Both the position numbers and the translations under genes were made by a program. The notes below the pieces were generated by a model that saw only the letters and a list, made by a program, of their open reading frames with translations, was not told where the DNA came from and did no database searches. Below are positions 46,927-55,573 of a DNA stretch of 64,000 bases, one piece after another (the stretch's first letter is position 1; every line of letters begins with the position of its first letter). This stretch comes from Scatolibacter rhodanostii. GTDB lineage: Bacteria; Bacillota; Clostridia; Oscillospirales; Acutalibacteraceae. The DNA is taken from contig NZ_FZLO01000004.1 in the NCBI RefSeq assembly GCF_900197595.1, positions 1 to 64,000 on the forward strand, given 5' to 3'.

Positions 46927-48963
46927 TCAATTAAATGTTAGGTCTTGTGACTTAGAAAAAAGCAATCGGATTTCGGCACGCAAAAAGCGATACGGCTCTT
47001 CTTGTATTTCTTCACTTTCTAGAAGCTGTCTCGCGCATTCCTGCGATTTTTTTAATATTTCTATGTCAGACATCATATCGGCAATTTTAAGCTGAGGCAG
47101 ACCATGTTGTCTTTTTCCAAAAAAGTCACCTGGCCCTCTTAATTTTAAATCTGCGTCGGCAATTTTAAAGCCATCACTAGAAGAGCAAATAATCTTGAGC
47201 CTCTCAATTGTATCTTCCTGCTGAGAATCCGAAACCAAAATACAGGTTGATTTGTGTTTTCCCCTGCCAATTCTGCCTCTCAACTGATGAAGCTGAGACA
47301 AACCATATCGCTCTGCATTTTCAATCAGCATGATAACCGCATTGGGCACGTCTACTCCCACTTCAACCACCGTGGTTGCCACCAATAAATCTAACTCTCC
47401 CTTAGCAAAATTCTGCATGACTTGTTCTTTTTCTTTGGCTTTCATCTTGCCATGCAAAATGCCAATCGTGTTTTTAGGAAAAAAGGCGGCCACGATTTTC
47501 GCATAGGCAGTCACGCTGGTTAATTCACTTTCTCCTTCTTCAATTAAAGGACAAATTAAATACCCTTGTCTGCCTTCCTCTAAATGCTTTTGTACGTATC
47601 CAAAAGCGCGTCTCCTCTTGCCAGAATCAATAAGAAATGTCTCTATTTTTTGTCGTCCAGGCGGCAGCTCGTTTAAAATAGAAATATCTAAATCTCCATA
47701 AATCATGAGTGCTAATGTACGTGGAATCGGTGTGGCGCTCATGACGAGCAAGTGAGGATGTTCTCCCTTTTGTGCCAATGCGGAACGCTGGCCTACTCCA
47801 AATCGATGTTGTTCATCGGTGATAACCAAACCCAAATTTTTAAAAGCTACTGTCTCGCTGATTAACGCATGTGTGCCTATTAAGAGATCAATTTCACCGG
47901 CGATTAACTCTTCGGCAATTCTTTTTTTATTCTTTGGGGTAACAGAACCCGTTAGTAACTCTACCTTTATGCCACACTTTTCTAGTAAAACTTGCAGAGA
48001 ATTAAAATGCTGATTTGCCAAAATTTCTGTGGGAGCCATAAAAGCGGCTTGCTTGCCAGACTTAATGACTGCAAAACATAAGGCAGCCGCCACTGCTGTT
48101 TTTCCGCTTCCTACATCACCTTGAATCAGGCGATTCATAGGAGTTTTACCCGCCATGTCATCAATCGATTCTTGAATAGCACGCTTTTGTGCTCCTGTCA
48201 GCTCAAAAGGCAGCAACTCTGCAAATTCGTCTGGAAATTGGGAGGAAACGAGATGAACATTATTTTCTTTGCGGCGACTTTTTATTTTCATTAGACCCAA
48301 CTGCAGCACCAAGAATTCTTCAAAAACCAATCTCGTTTTAGCAGTCGCTAACTCTTGTTCTGATTTTGGAAAATGAATGTTTTCAAGTGCAAATGACAAA
48401 TGGCACAACTCATACTGCTGGCGAAGTTCTGCCGGAAGAGGATCCTTGACAGTCTCTCCTAAAAGAAGTAACGCTTGTTTTACCGCATCTGAAATCATGC
48501 GAGAAGAAAGACCTTGCGTCTGCGGATAGACAGGAAGAATCGGCAGATTTCTTGATTCTGGTAAAAAGTCAGGTGACGTCATCTCTTTTTTGATAAACCC
48601 ACTTGACACTTTACCTCGAAAAAGGTACGTTTTTCCTGCATACAACAGACTTTTAATATAAGGATTATTAAAAAAAGTGAGTTGCATTTCACCGCTTTCG
48701 TCAGCCACGGTAGTCTTATACAAAATCATGCCGCCCCGAATTCTTTGCTCTGAGGGAGTTGCTAGCACTTCTGCCTTAATGACGTTCACCTCATTTGCCA
48801 CCGTTTCTTCAATATCGATGGTCTGACTCCAATCTTCATACGTACGGGGATAAAACCGAAGTAAATCTCCCACTGTCGGTACACCAAGCTTAGCAAAGAG
48901 TTCGGCTCTCTTTTTACCCACACCTTTTAGCGTATCAATCGGTTTTCCAAAAAGAGAAGACAT
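46927..48963 (-). CDS. recG: ATP-dependent DNA helicase RecG
   Basis: A 678-residue branch-migrating helicase that remodels stalled forks and Holliday junctions. The N-terminal wedge (KGVGKKRAELFAKLGV opening, OB fold to about 150) precedes the helicase core with Walker A GDVGSGKT, motif II DEQH in VITDEQHRFGVGQR, SATPIPRTLALMIYG and the C-terminal QLRGRIGRG motif. The length is typical of Firmicutes. AAAGGAG lies upstream. It follows fakA in the same order as in Bacillus, but a terminator hairpin stands between them. Confidence 0.97.
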   Translation of the reverse strand: MSSLFGKPIDTLKGVGKKRAELFAKLGVPTVGDLLRFYPRTYEDWSQTIDIEETVANEVNVIKAEVLATPSEQRIRGGMILYKTTVADESGEMQLTFFNNPYIKSLLYAGKTYLFRGKVSSGFIKKEMTSPDFLPESRNLPILPVYPQTQGLSSRMISDAVKQALLLLGETVKDPLPAELRQQYELCHLSFALENIHFPKSEQELATAKTRLVFEEFLVLQLGLMKIKSRRKENNVHLVSSQFPDEFAELLPFELTGAQKRAIQESIDDMAGKTPMNRLIQGDVGSGKTAVAAALCFAVIKSGKQAAFMAPTEILANQHFNSLQVLLEKCGIKVELLTGSVTPKNKKRIAEELIAGEIDLLIGTHALISETVAFKNLGLVITDEQHRFGVGQRSALAQKGEHPHLLVMSATPIPRTLALMIYGDLDISILNELPPGRQKIETFLIDSGKRRRAFGYVQKHLEEGRQGYLICPLIEEGESELTSVTAYAKIVAAFFPKNTIGILHGKMKAKEKEQVMQNFAKGELDLLVATTVVEVGVDVPNAVIMLIENAERYGLSQLHQLRGRIGRGKHKSTCILVSDSQQEDTIERLKIICSSSDGFKIADADLKLRGPGDFFGKRQHGLPQLKIADMMSDIEILKKSQECARQLLESEEIQEEPYRFLRAEIRLLFSKSQDLTFN

Positions 48964-49040
48964 CCTTTTTCTCCTTTCTTTGCATACTATGCTTATTTTG
49001 CTGCAATCTTATATCTAAATCAAAATAAGAATAAAGAAAA

Positions 49041-49071
49041 AGCCAACCACCGCTAAACTGGGAGGTTGGCT
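49041..49071 (-). terminator. Terminator after fakA
   Basis: An eight-bp GC-rich stem (49041-49048 with 49064-49071) with additional inner pairing, followed on the minus strand by a TTTTTCTTT run. recG beyond it needs read-through or its own promoter. Confidence 0.75.
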
Positions 49072-49087
49072 CAACGCTTACTTTATA

Positions 49088-50788
49088 TCACACAGGTTCT
49101 GATTCGACAGAAATAATAAAGTAATACACAGGCTGACCGCCATTGACCACTGTAATTTCTGTATCACCTTTTAAACGTGAAGAAATTTTCTGCTTCGCTT
49201 TTTCTGCCTCTTGCTCTGTCACATCTTCACCATAGATTAGGGTGATGAAAGAAGTCGTTTTATTCGTGAGCGCTTTTGCAATCTTCACACAAGCAGATAC
49301 AGCGTCTTTCTCAACACAGTCTAATTTGCCGTTTTTCAGACCCATGACATCGCCTTGTTTGATTTTACGGCCACCAAACTCAGAATCTCTTGCTGCAAAG
49401 GTTACCAAGCCGGTATCTACTCTTTCAGCAGCAGCTAGCATAGCCTTTTTGGCTTCTTCCCCTTCTGCTTCGCCATCAAAAGCAAGCATGGCTGAAATTC
49501 CCTGCGGAATTGTCTTAGTCGGCACAACAACCAGCGTTCTGTCTGTTACCATGGGAATAGCCTGTTCTGCGGCCAAGATAATATTTTTGTTGTTAGGAAG
49601 CACAAATACAGTCTTTGCCGGTGTAGCAAGTACCGCAGCTACAATATCTTCTGTACTGGGGTTCATGGTTTGACCGCCGCTGACAACATTATCGCAACCT
49701 AAATCCATAAACAAGCCTTTTAGGCCATCGCCTGCTGAAACTACCACAAAGCCAACTTCTTTGGTAGGTTCTTTAGGTTCAAATGTTTGCTGATGGGAAA
49801 CAGTCTCTGCCTTTGCTTTGGCAGCTTCATTCTCTTCGCCAGCCTTGCGGTGCTGCTCTTTCATGTTTTCAATTTTAATGGTCAACAGGCTTCCGAATTC
49901 AAGACCTTTTTGCAAAGCTTTACCAGGGTCTTCTGTATGCACATGAACTTTGATGATTTCATCGTCATCTACAACTACAACACAGTCGCCAATGCCCTCA
50001 AGATATTTTCTAAGCACGGATGGATTTGTCAGGATTGTGCTGTCTCTGCCCACAATAAATTCAGTACAATACGTGAATGTAATCTCGCTGTCAAATTCTG
50101 CGGCAACATTACGGAAAAACTCTTCTGTTTCTGTCTTCTTTTCATCCTCTGATAAACCAGATTCAATCATAACATTATTTTTGAATACGCTCATCATGCC
50201 CTCAAAAATCAGGCATAACCCTTTGCCACCAGCATCTACAACACCTGCTTTTTTCAAAACAGGCAGCAAGTCTGGTGTTGCTTTTAGGGCTTCTTCTGCT
50301 CCCATACAAATAGTATCCCAAATTTCAACGACGTTGAGTTCATCCATGAGAGCAATCGCTTTGCGGCCTCTTTCGGCTGCAATTCTAGCCACGGTCAGCA
50401 TCGTACCCTCAGTCGGATTCATAACAGCTTGATAGGCATCTTCCACACCAATTTCTAGCGAACGAACGAGTGTTTCAGCACTGGCTTCTTCTGCATCAGC
50501 ACAGCCTTTTGAAAAGCCACGAAATATCAATGACAAAATAACGCCTGAATTACCTCTTGCTCCTCTGAGCATAGCAGACGCTGCTTTTTTAGCCACTTCA
50601 GCCGCTGAAGCATCTTTAGAAAGCTCTGCAAAAGCAGTTGCAGCCGCTCCTATTGTCATTGACATATTTGTTCCTGTATCACCATCAGGCACAGGGAAAA
50701 TGTTCAAATCATTCACAAGCTTTTTGCTTCTGATTATATTATTGCTACCTGAAATAATCGCATCTCTTAGCTGACATCCTGAAATCAT
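49088..50788 (-). CDS. fakA: Fatty acid kinase catalytic subunit, DAK2/DegV-kinase fusion (YloV type)
   Basis: A roughly 566-residue kinase that phosphorylates fatty acids presented by a FakB (DegV) protein, so that exogenous fatty acids enter phospholipid. The N-terminal DhaL/DAK2 domain has the nucleotide and metal motif PVPDGDTGTNM and GARGNSGVILS; a middle linker and the C-terminal YloV domain follow, with VLPNNKNIILAAEQ. ATG 50788 is preferred over GTG 50797, which lies almost on the AAGGAT ribosome site. The usual upstream partner Asp23/YloU is absent; ymdB lies there instead. No FakB is in the window. Confidence 0.92.
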   Translation of the reverse strand: MISGCQLRDAIISGSNNIIRSKKLVNDLNIFPVPDGDTGTNMSMTIGAAATAFAELSKDASAAEVAKKAASAMLRGARGNSGVILSLIFRGFSKGCADAEEASAETLVRSLEIGVEDAYQAVMNPTEGTMLTVARIAAERGRKAIALMDELNVVEIWDTICMGAEEALKATPDLLPVLKKAGVVDAGGKGLCLIFEGMMSVFKNNVMIESGLSEDEKKTETEEFFRNVAAEFDSEITFTYCTEFIVGRDSTILTNPSVLRKYLEGIGDCVVVVDDDEIIKVHVHTEDPGKALQKGLEFGSLLTIKIENMKEQHRKAGEENEAAKAKAETVSHQQTFEPKEPTKEVGFVVVSAGDGLKGLFMDLGCDNVVSGGQTMNPSTEDIVAAVLATPAKTVFVLPNNKNIILAAEQAIPMVTDRTLVVVPTKTIPQGISAMLAFDGEAEGEEAKKAMLAAAERVDTGLVTFAARDSEFGGRKIKQGDVMGLKNGKLDCVEKDAVSACVKIAKALTNKTTSFITLIYGEDVTEQEAEKAKQKISSRLKGDTEITVVNGGQPVYYFIISVESEPV

Positions 50789-50813
50789 GTCACACACATC
50801 CTTATCCCACTGC

Positions 50814-50836
50814 TAGTATTTATTTAGTTAATACTA
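50814..50836. promoter_or_regulatory. Palindrome at the candidate fakA promoter
   Basis: TAGTATT-N9-AATACTA is a perfect seven-base inverted repeat. On the minus strand its TAGTAT forms a possible -10, with TTGTAT 17 bases upstream (50854-50859) as a weak -35. It may be an operator. It does not match the FapR consensus well. Confidence 0.35.
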
Positions 50837-50937
50837 CCATATACTCCTTAAAAATACAATGGCAGTTCTGTCAGATCATGTTTTTTTGAAATCTGATAAA
50901 CTTACAGTTCCGATTATCTTATTATGATATTAAATCA

Positions 50938-51708
50938 TCATCTTATGCTTATTCTTTCAACATTTTTGCAAAAACCCGTTGATTCGTCAATCTCAAAAAG
51001 TGCACAATCCATTTTACAATCACCCTTGGCATTATCAAAACGGACAGGCATTTTTGTTCTAAATTTTTGAATCACCAACTCTGGTTTCACACCCAGAGCA
51101 GAATCAATTACACCTGTCATACCAAGGTCACTGATATATCCTGTCCCATTTGGCAAAATGCCCTCATCGGCTGTTGGTACATGGGTATGCGTGCCGAATA
51201 AAGCGCTGATTTTTCCATCCATATAAAAGGCAAGCGCTCGTTTTTCTCCTGTCGCCTCCGCGTGAAAATCTACCATACGAATCTTAGGCAAATCAGGCTT
51301 TGCCAAAATATCTTCCAACGTTTCAAACGGGCAACGAAGATTTTCCATATAAACAGTACCCATTATATTGATAACGGCCACTTGTGTGCGCCCCATATCA
51401 ATCACTTTATAGCCCACTCCGGGAGCAGAAGATGGATAATTGGCAGGGCGAATAACCGACTCGGCGCTGTCTAAGTAATCATAGACCTCTCTTCTGCGAA
51501 AAGTGTGGTTGCCGTTTGTAATGACATCTACTCCGCTAGAAAGTAAATATTCTGCAGAGACCGGAGTAATTCCATTGCCGTCGGCCGAATTTTCTCCATT
51601 CGCAATTACCAAGTCAATATTTCTGGCTTTCTTTAAATTCGGAAGATTCTTCCGAAGGAAACCGCAGCCAATACTGCCTACAACATCTCCAATCGCCAGT
51701 ATATTCAT
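50938..51708 (-). CDS. ymdB: YmdB-type metallophosphoesterase
   Basis: A 256-residue calcineurin-like phosphodiesterase of the YmdB family. The N-terminal IGDVVGSIGCGFL, then NGENSADGNGIT, GNHTFRRREVYD, DFHAEATGEKRAL and FGTHTHVPTADEG carry the two-metal site. YmdB of Bacillus hydrolyses cyclic nucleotides and influences biofilm versus motility decisions. AAAGGAA precedes the ATG. It lies upstream of fakA in the same direction, 149 bases away, and has a 456-base gap with several palindromes on its other side. Confidence 0.93.
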   Translation of the reverse strand: MNILAIGDVVGSIGCGFLRKNLPNLKKARNIDLVIANGENSADGNGITPVSAEYLLSSGVDVITNGNHTFRRREVYDYLDSAESVIRPANYPSSAPGVGYKVIDMGRTQVAVINIMGTVYMENLRCPFETLEDILAKPDLPKIRMVDFHAEATGEKRALAFYMDGKISALFGTHTHVPTADEGILPNGTGYISDLGMTGVIDSALGVKPELVIQKFRTKMPVRFDNAKGDCKMDCALFEIDESTGFCKNVERISIR

Positions 51709-51890
51709 AATTTTCCTTTCTATATTCGGCTATATCTCATCAAGCCAAACATTTTACAATCCTAGCATACCTGCTATTAAACTATTATTTTATAAAGCCA
51801 CTCGTTATGACAAAACGGATAAGAATTCTCTGCTTTAAAGTACTTTCAATGTGTTTTTTAAGCTGCAAACCCTTTTTACACTATTGTATC

Positions 51891-51916
51891 CTAAATCTAT
51901 TTAAAAATAAATTTAG
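51891..51916. repeat. Imperfect inverted repeat in the ymdB-mazG gap
   Basis: CTAAAT and ATTTAG (51891-51896, 51911-51916) with an inner TATT/AATA pair and one mismatch. It is AT-rich, and its function is unknown. Confidence 0.4.
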
Positions 51917-51946
51917 CAATTTCAGCACGAAAATTTCTCATGCCGA

Positions 51947-51984
51947 GAATTCATTTTCTGCATGAATTCAATAATATTGAATTC
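51947..51984. promoter_or_regulatory. Nested GAATTC palindromes, candidate operator
   Basis: A perfect 21-bp palindrome with arms GAATTCAATA and TATTGAATTC (51964-51973, 51975-51984) overlaps a second one, GAATTCAT-N7-ATGAATTC (51947-51954, 51962-51969). The three evenly spread GAATTC half-sites suggest cooperative binding. They match no operator that I recognise with certainty. The remainder of 51709-52098 shows no gene. Confidence 0.45.
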
Positions 51985-52098
51985 TATTGTATCATGTTAG
52001 AAAAAGAAAATAAACCCTTTTTCACTAGTGTTTAGGATTCATTCATATTTTAAATATTTCCATTTTTTACCTATTGATGTGTTTTATTACAATATTCT

Positions 52099-52127
52099 TT
52101 GCAAACTGCTTTTAAATCTGCTATAGT
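52099..52127 (+). promoter_or_regulatory. Promoter of the first MazG-like gene
   Basis: TTGCAA (52099-52104) and TATAGT (52122-52127) with a 17-base spacer, about 37 bases before the start codon. Confidence 0.65.
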
Positions 52128-52164
52128 AAAAGGAAAATTCCATAAAAAGAGGTAAGAAAACGAT

Positions 52165-52473
52165 ATGGCCATTTATAATAAATTGGTTCGGGATAACATT
52201 CCTCACATTATTGAAACGAAAGGTAACCTTTCTAGCACAAAACAATTGGACGAGAAGTCTTATTTTTTATCTCTACAAGAAAAACTACAAGAAGAAACTG
52301 AGGAATATCTGGAAGATACCAACCCTGAAGAATTGGCTGATATTCTTGAAGTCGTGTATGCATTAGCCGCCTGCCAAAATCTCTCTATTGCTGATTTGGA
52401 GGCCATGCGCCTAGCAAAAAGAAAAGAGCGAGGCGGTTTTGATAAACGTGTTTATTTAATTTCTGTCGACTAA
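52165..52473 (+). CDS. MazG-like nucleotide pyrophosphohydrolase
   Basis: A 102-residue all-alpha NTP pyrophosphohydrolase of the MazG/phosphoribosyl-ATP-pyrophosphatase fold. The opening YNKLVRDNIP is typical of a bacterial and phage house-cleaning subgroup. The metal motif is EKLQEETEEYLED, and the second acidic set is EELADILEVV. The C-terminal KRKERGGFDKRVYL is also characteristic. AGAGGTAAG precedes the ATG. It probably hydrolyses a non-canonical or damaged nucleotide; the substrate is unknown. It forms its own unit before the PHP gene. Confidence 0.87.
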   Translation: MAIYNKLVRDNIPHIIETKGNLSSTKQLDEKSYFLSLQEKLQEETEEYLEDTNPEELADILEVVYALAACQNLSIADLEAMRLAKRKERGGFDKRVYLISVD

Positions 52474-52562
52474 AAAAGAATGATATTTCACATTTCTTCT
52501 GAAATATCTTGTGTTTTCGCTCTTGATTTTTCTGATTAAACGCTTTTAATCTATCGCCATTA

Positions 52563-52571
52563 TGGTATAAT
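52563..52571 (+). promoter_or_regulatory. Extended -10 promoter of the PHP gene
   Basis: TGG-TATAAT (52563-52571), with no good -35. It overlaps an in-frame ATG at 52570, which therefore cannot be the start codon on this transcript. Confidence 0.55.
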
Positions 52572-52680
52572 GGAATTCAAAATGGTTGAGTTCATTGAAA
52601 ACCTCAGGCAAACACTGAATACGACCTACCAAATTACTCTTAATTGCTATCGTTTTTTGAATTTCAAGGGAAGTGATGTC

Positions 52681-53529
52681 TTGCTGAAAAGTGCCAACTT
52701 GCCATATACATATCTATCTGACTGTCACAGCCATAGCTCTTTTTCACCGGATTCTTCTGAATCCATTGATGTTTTATGTCAACGAGCCCAAGAGCTTGGC
52801 CTCTATGCTTATACCCTCACAGACCATTGTGAGTGCCATGAATATTTAGGTTCATCACTTGGTTTTGTCTATGCAGAACAAAGTCGTCAAGCTTTTGCTT
52901 GCATGACAAAAAAACAAGATGAATTGCGCGGTAAGCTACGTTTTTATAAAGGCGTAGAACTGGGACAACCTATGCAAAATCTAATGGCTGCAGAAGAAGT
53001 TTTGCAGCGGAACTATGATTTTGTGCTTGGTTCGGTGCACAACATCAAAGGATATGAGGATTTCTACTTTCTTGACTATCATCAAATATCAGACGAAGAA
53101 ATTGACAATATTTTGACTGCTTACTTTGATGAAATTATCTCCATGATTGAATGGGGCGGTTTCGACTCGCTTTCTCACCTCACTTATCCGTTGCGATATA
53201 TTTGCGGTGAACACGGCATTGCTGTTGACTTATCTCGGCACAAAGATGAGATTGAAACCATTTTCTCCTTGCTGATTCAAAAAGGAAAATCAATGGAGAT
53301 TAATACATCTGGGTTGCGCCAAAAAATTGGTACTACTTTACCTGATTACCCTTTACTGAAACAGTATTACGATATGGGCGGCCGTCTCATCACCATTGGT
53401 TCTGATGCACACGTTGCCAAAGATTTAGGAAAAGGCATAGACACCGGATTTGAACTTTTAAAACAGGCAGGATTTAGTGAATTTGCTATCTATGAAAATC
53501 GCACGCCAAAATTACTGCCTATTCAATAA
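52681..53529 (+). CDS. PHP-family histidinol-phosphatase
   Basis: A 282-residue PHP-domain phosphoesterase like HisJ/HisK, which removes phosphate from histidinol phosphate. The metal motifs are SDCHSHSSFSPD, TDHCEC, LGSVHNIKG and the late SDAHVAKDLG. The frame is open upstream to ATG 52570, but that codon lies inside the -10 box. TTG 52681 has AAGGGAAG seven bases upstream and gives the usual N-terminus and length, so it is chosen. No other histidine genes are near, so an activity outside histidine synthesis is possible. The Lrp-like gene follows 24 bases later. Confidence 0.85.
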   Translation: MLKSANLPYTYLSDCHSHSSFSPDSSESIDVLCQRAQELGLYAYTLTDHCECHEYLGSSLGFVYAEQSRQAFACMTKKQDELRGKLRFYKGVELGQPMQNLMAAEEVLQRNYDFVLGSVHNIKGYEDFYFLDYHQISDEEIDNILTAYFDEIISMIEWGGFDSLSHLTYPLRYICGEHGIAVDLSRHKDEIETIFSLLIQKGKSMEINTSGLRQKIGTTLPDYPLLKQYYDMGGRLITIGSDAHVAKDLGKGIDTGFELLKQAGFSEFAIYENRTPKLLPIQ

Positions 53530-53553
53530 TGAACTAAAAGGAGAGATATTGCT

Positions 53554-54039
53554 ATGAATCAACTGCTTGAACTTTTACAAGGTGACGCCAAACTTTCTAT
53601 TCGCCAATTATCTGTTATGCTTGACGAAACAGAAGAAAACATTCAAAAAGCCATTCAGCGTTATGAAAAAGACGGCTTAATCAAGGGATATCACGCCTTA
53701 ATTAACTGGGAAAGAACAGAAACCCGGCATGCCAGCGCTCTTATCGAACTACGCATCACTCCTAAAAAAGACACGGGTTTTGATGAAATTGCAAACCGCA
53801 TTGTTGGTTTCCCAGAGGTACAGAGCGTTTATCTCATGTCAGGCGGTTATGATTTGGCTGTATTTGTCACGGCAAAATCAATGTCTGATATTGCCATGTT
53901 TGTTATGAAAAGACTATCTCCAATAGAGGGTGTGCTTTCTACTGCCACTCATTTTATTTTAACTCGATATAAAGACGGCGGCGTTGTATTCAGCGACTCC
54001 GAAGAAATTGACGAGAGAGGGAGCAATCTTGGTGATTGA
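53554..54039 (+). CDS. Lrp/AsnC-family transcription regulator
   Basis: A 161-residue regulator: N-terminal winged helix (about 1-55, with LSIRQLSVMLDETEENIQ) and C-terminal RAM ligand-binding domain (about 65-145, with SVYLMSGGYDLAVFV). Such proteins sense amino acids and control their metabolism. AAAGGAGAG lies eight bases before the ATG. Its 3' end overlaps the aminotransferase gene by eight bases, so it very probably controls, or is controlled with, that enzyme. Confidence 0.92.
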   Translation: MNQLLELLQGDAKLSIRQLSVMLDETEENIQKAIQRYEKDGLIKGYHALINWERTETRHASALIELRITPKKDTGFDEIANRIVGFPEVQSVYLMSGGYDLAVFVTAKSMSDIAMFVMKRLSPIEGVLSTATHFILTRYKDGGVVFSDSEEIDERGSNLGD

Positions 54040-55201
54040 TTATAGTAAAGTACTTGGCCGCCATGTTCAGAACATCAAGCCATCAGGCATTCGAAAATTC
54101 TTTGACATCGCTAGTGAAATGGAAGACGTCATCTCACTGAGCGTGGGAGAACCTGATTTTCTCACACCATGGCATATTCGTCAAGAAGCCATCACGTCTC
54201 TGGAAAAAGGGCGCACGCATTATTCCCCCAACCGCGGTTTTACAGAACTCCGTCAAGAAATTGCTAATTATTTAAATCGAAAATGTGCTCTTACCTATGT
54301 CCCTACCGAAGAAATTCTGGTTACGGTCGGCGGCTCTGAGGCCATTGACCTTTGTGTCCGCAGCTTAGTGAATCCTGGCGATGAAGTTTTGATTCCTGAG
54401 CCTAGTTTTGTTTGCTACGTTCCCATTACAGAAATGGCGGGCGGCGTACCTGTTGTCATCGAGACAAAAGCTGAAAATCAGTTTAAATTGATGGCTGACC
54501 AGCTTGAAGAGAAAATCACAGACAAAACCAAGCTTTTAATTTTGCCTTTCCCGAATAACCCCACTGGCGCCGTTATGCGCCGTGCTGATTTAGAACCCAT
54601 TGCCAAGCTGGTAGAAAAACATAATCTCTTTGTACTTTCTGATGAAATCTACAGTGAGCTAACCTATGGGAAAGAAGCCCACGTTTCGTTTGCTTCTCTA
54701 CCGGGTATGTGGGAACGAACCATTGTCATCAACGGTTTTTCTAAGTCATATTCTATGACAGGCTGGCGTATGGGTTATGCTGCCGGACCAAAAGAAATTA
54801 TCGGCTGCATGACAAAGCTCCATCAGTTTGCCATTATGAGTGCGCCCACCACTTCTCAATATGCCGCTATTGAAGCATTGCGAAACGGCGATGATGATAT
54901 TGCGTACATGAAAACTCAATATGATATGCGCCGCCGCCTAATTGTAGACGGTCTAAACGACATGGGATTAACTTGTTTTGAGCCAGAAGGCGCTTTCTAC
55001 GTGTTCCCTTCCATTCAGTCAACTGGACTTTCCTCTATGGAATTCAGCGAAAAGCTGATTTATGCCAAACAAGTTGCTGTTGTACCGGGTGATGCCTTTG
55101 GCGAATGTGGTGAAGGCTTTCTGCGTATTTCTTATTCTTATTCTATCAAACACATCACAGAAGCGCTCGACCGCATAAGAGCCTTTCTCAAAGAGATATA
55201 A
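54032..55201 (+). CDS. PLP-dependent aminotransferase, class I
   Basis: A 389-residue fold-type I aminotransferase close to the PatA/aspartate group. Conserved elements are SVGEPDFLTP near the N-terminus, PNNPTGAV, SDEIYSELTYG and FSKSYSMTGWRMGYAAG, which contains the PLP Lys. RISYS near the end carries the substrate-carboxylate Arg. The frame extends upstream into the Lrp gene, but GTG 54032 (or TTG 54029) has GAGGGAG at proper spacing and gives the normal start. Coupling with an Lrp-type regulator suggests control by its amino-acid substrate. The exact substrate is open. Confidence 0.92.
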   Translation: MIDYSKVLGRHVQNIKPSGIRKFFDIASEMEDVISLSVGEPDFLTPWHIRQEAITSLEKGRTHYSPNRGFTELRQEIANYLNRKCALTYVPTEEILVTVGGSEAIDLCVRSLVNPGDEVLIPEPSFVCYVPITEMAGGVPVVIETKAENQFKLMADQLEEKITDKTKLLILPFPNNPTGAVMRRADLEPIAKLVEKHNLFVLSDEIYSELTYGKEAHVSFASLPGMWERTIVINGFSKSYSMTGWRMGYAAGPKEIIGCMTKLHQFAIMSAPTTSQYAAIEALRNGDDDIAYMKTQYDMRRRLIVDGLNDMGLTCFEPEGAFYVFPSIQSTGLSSMEFSEKLIYAKQVAVVPGDAFGECGEGFLRISYSYSIKHITEALDRIRAFLKEI

Positions 55202-55283
55202 TACTTGCTAAAATGTCACTAACTAGAGTTTAAACTCATTGTTACACTGTTTTACTTATTTTATCTGATATGTCAAAGAATGA

Positions 55284-55292
55284 TGATATAAT
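55284..55292 (+). promoter_or_regulatory. Candidate ispE promoter, extended -10, upstream of the MITE-like element
   Basis: TGA-TATAAT (55284-55292) without a clear -35. It would start a 275-base leader that includes the inverted-repeat element at 55324-55474. Confidence 0.45.
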
Positions 55293-55323
55293 CTGTCATT
55301 TTCTTTGCTATTGCGTTTTTCTA

Positions 55324-55474
55324 GAGCGTGTACGCAAACTTTTAGTCCATGTTTATTTCTTCTGAAAAGCATTTTCCAGTGCTAAAAATATTTACGATTT
55401 AGGTCTCTATACACCTTATACTGGACTTCTTCTTTTCGATGAAATATTGGTCGTTTTAGTTTGCTCACACGCTC
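55324..55474. mobile_element. MITE-like element of 151 bp with TA target duplication
   Basis: Terminal inverted repeats of 17 bases, GAGCGTGTACGCAAACT at the left (55324-55340) and its near reverse complement at the right (55458-55474), match at 15 of 17 positions. Each end is flanked by TA (55322-55323 and 55475-55476), as after insertion with a two-base duplication. Weaker pairing continues inward, so the whole element can fold back on itself. It has no coding capacity. The parent transposon family cannot be decided from the sequence. Confidence 0.7.
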
Positions 55475-55573
55475 TAGCGGTCGCTTTATCTGCTTTTTTA
55501 TTATTTTTAAAACGTTCTTTGTCAAAACACCAGTAAATTGGTTACTGGTATCAATAGGAGTTAAATTTCAATT

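Noticed and set aside
50814-50836. FapR operator before fakA
   Set aside because: The half-sites and spacing do not fit the known consensus well enough to name the regulator.
55477-55573. Promoter between the MITE-like element and ispE
   Set aside because: TTGTCA near 55515 has no acceptable -10 at 16-18 bases, so the promoter upstream of the element is favoured.
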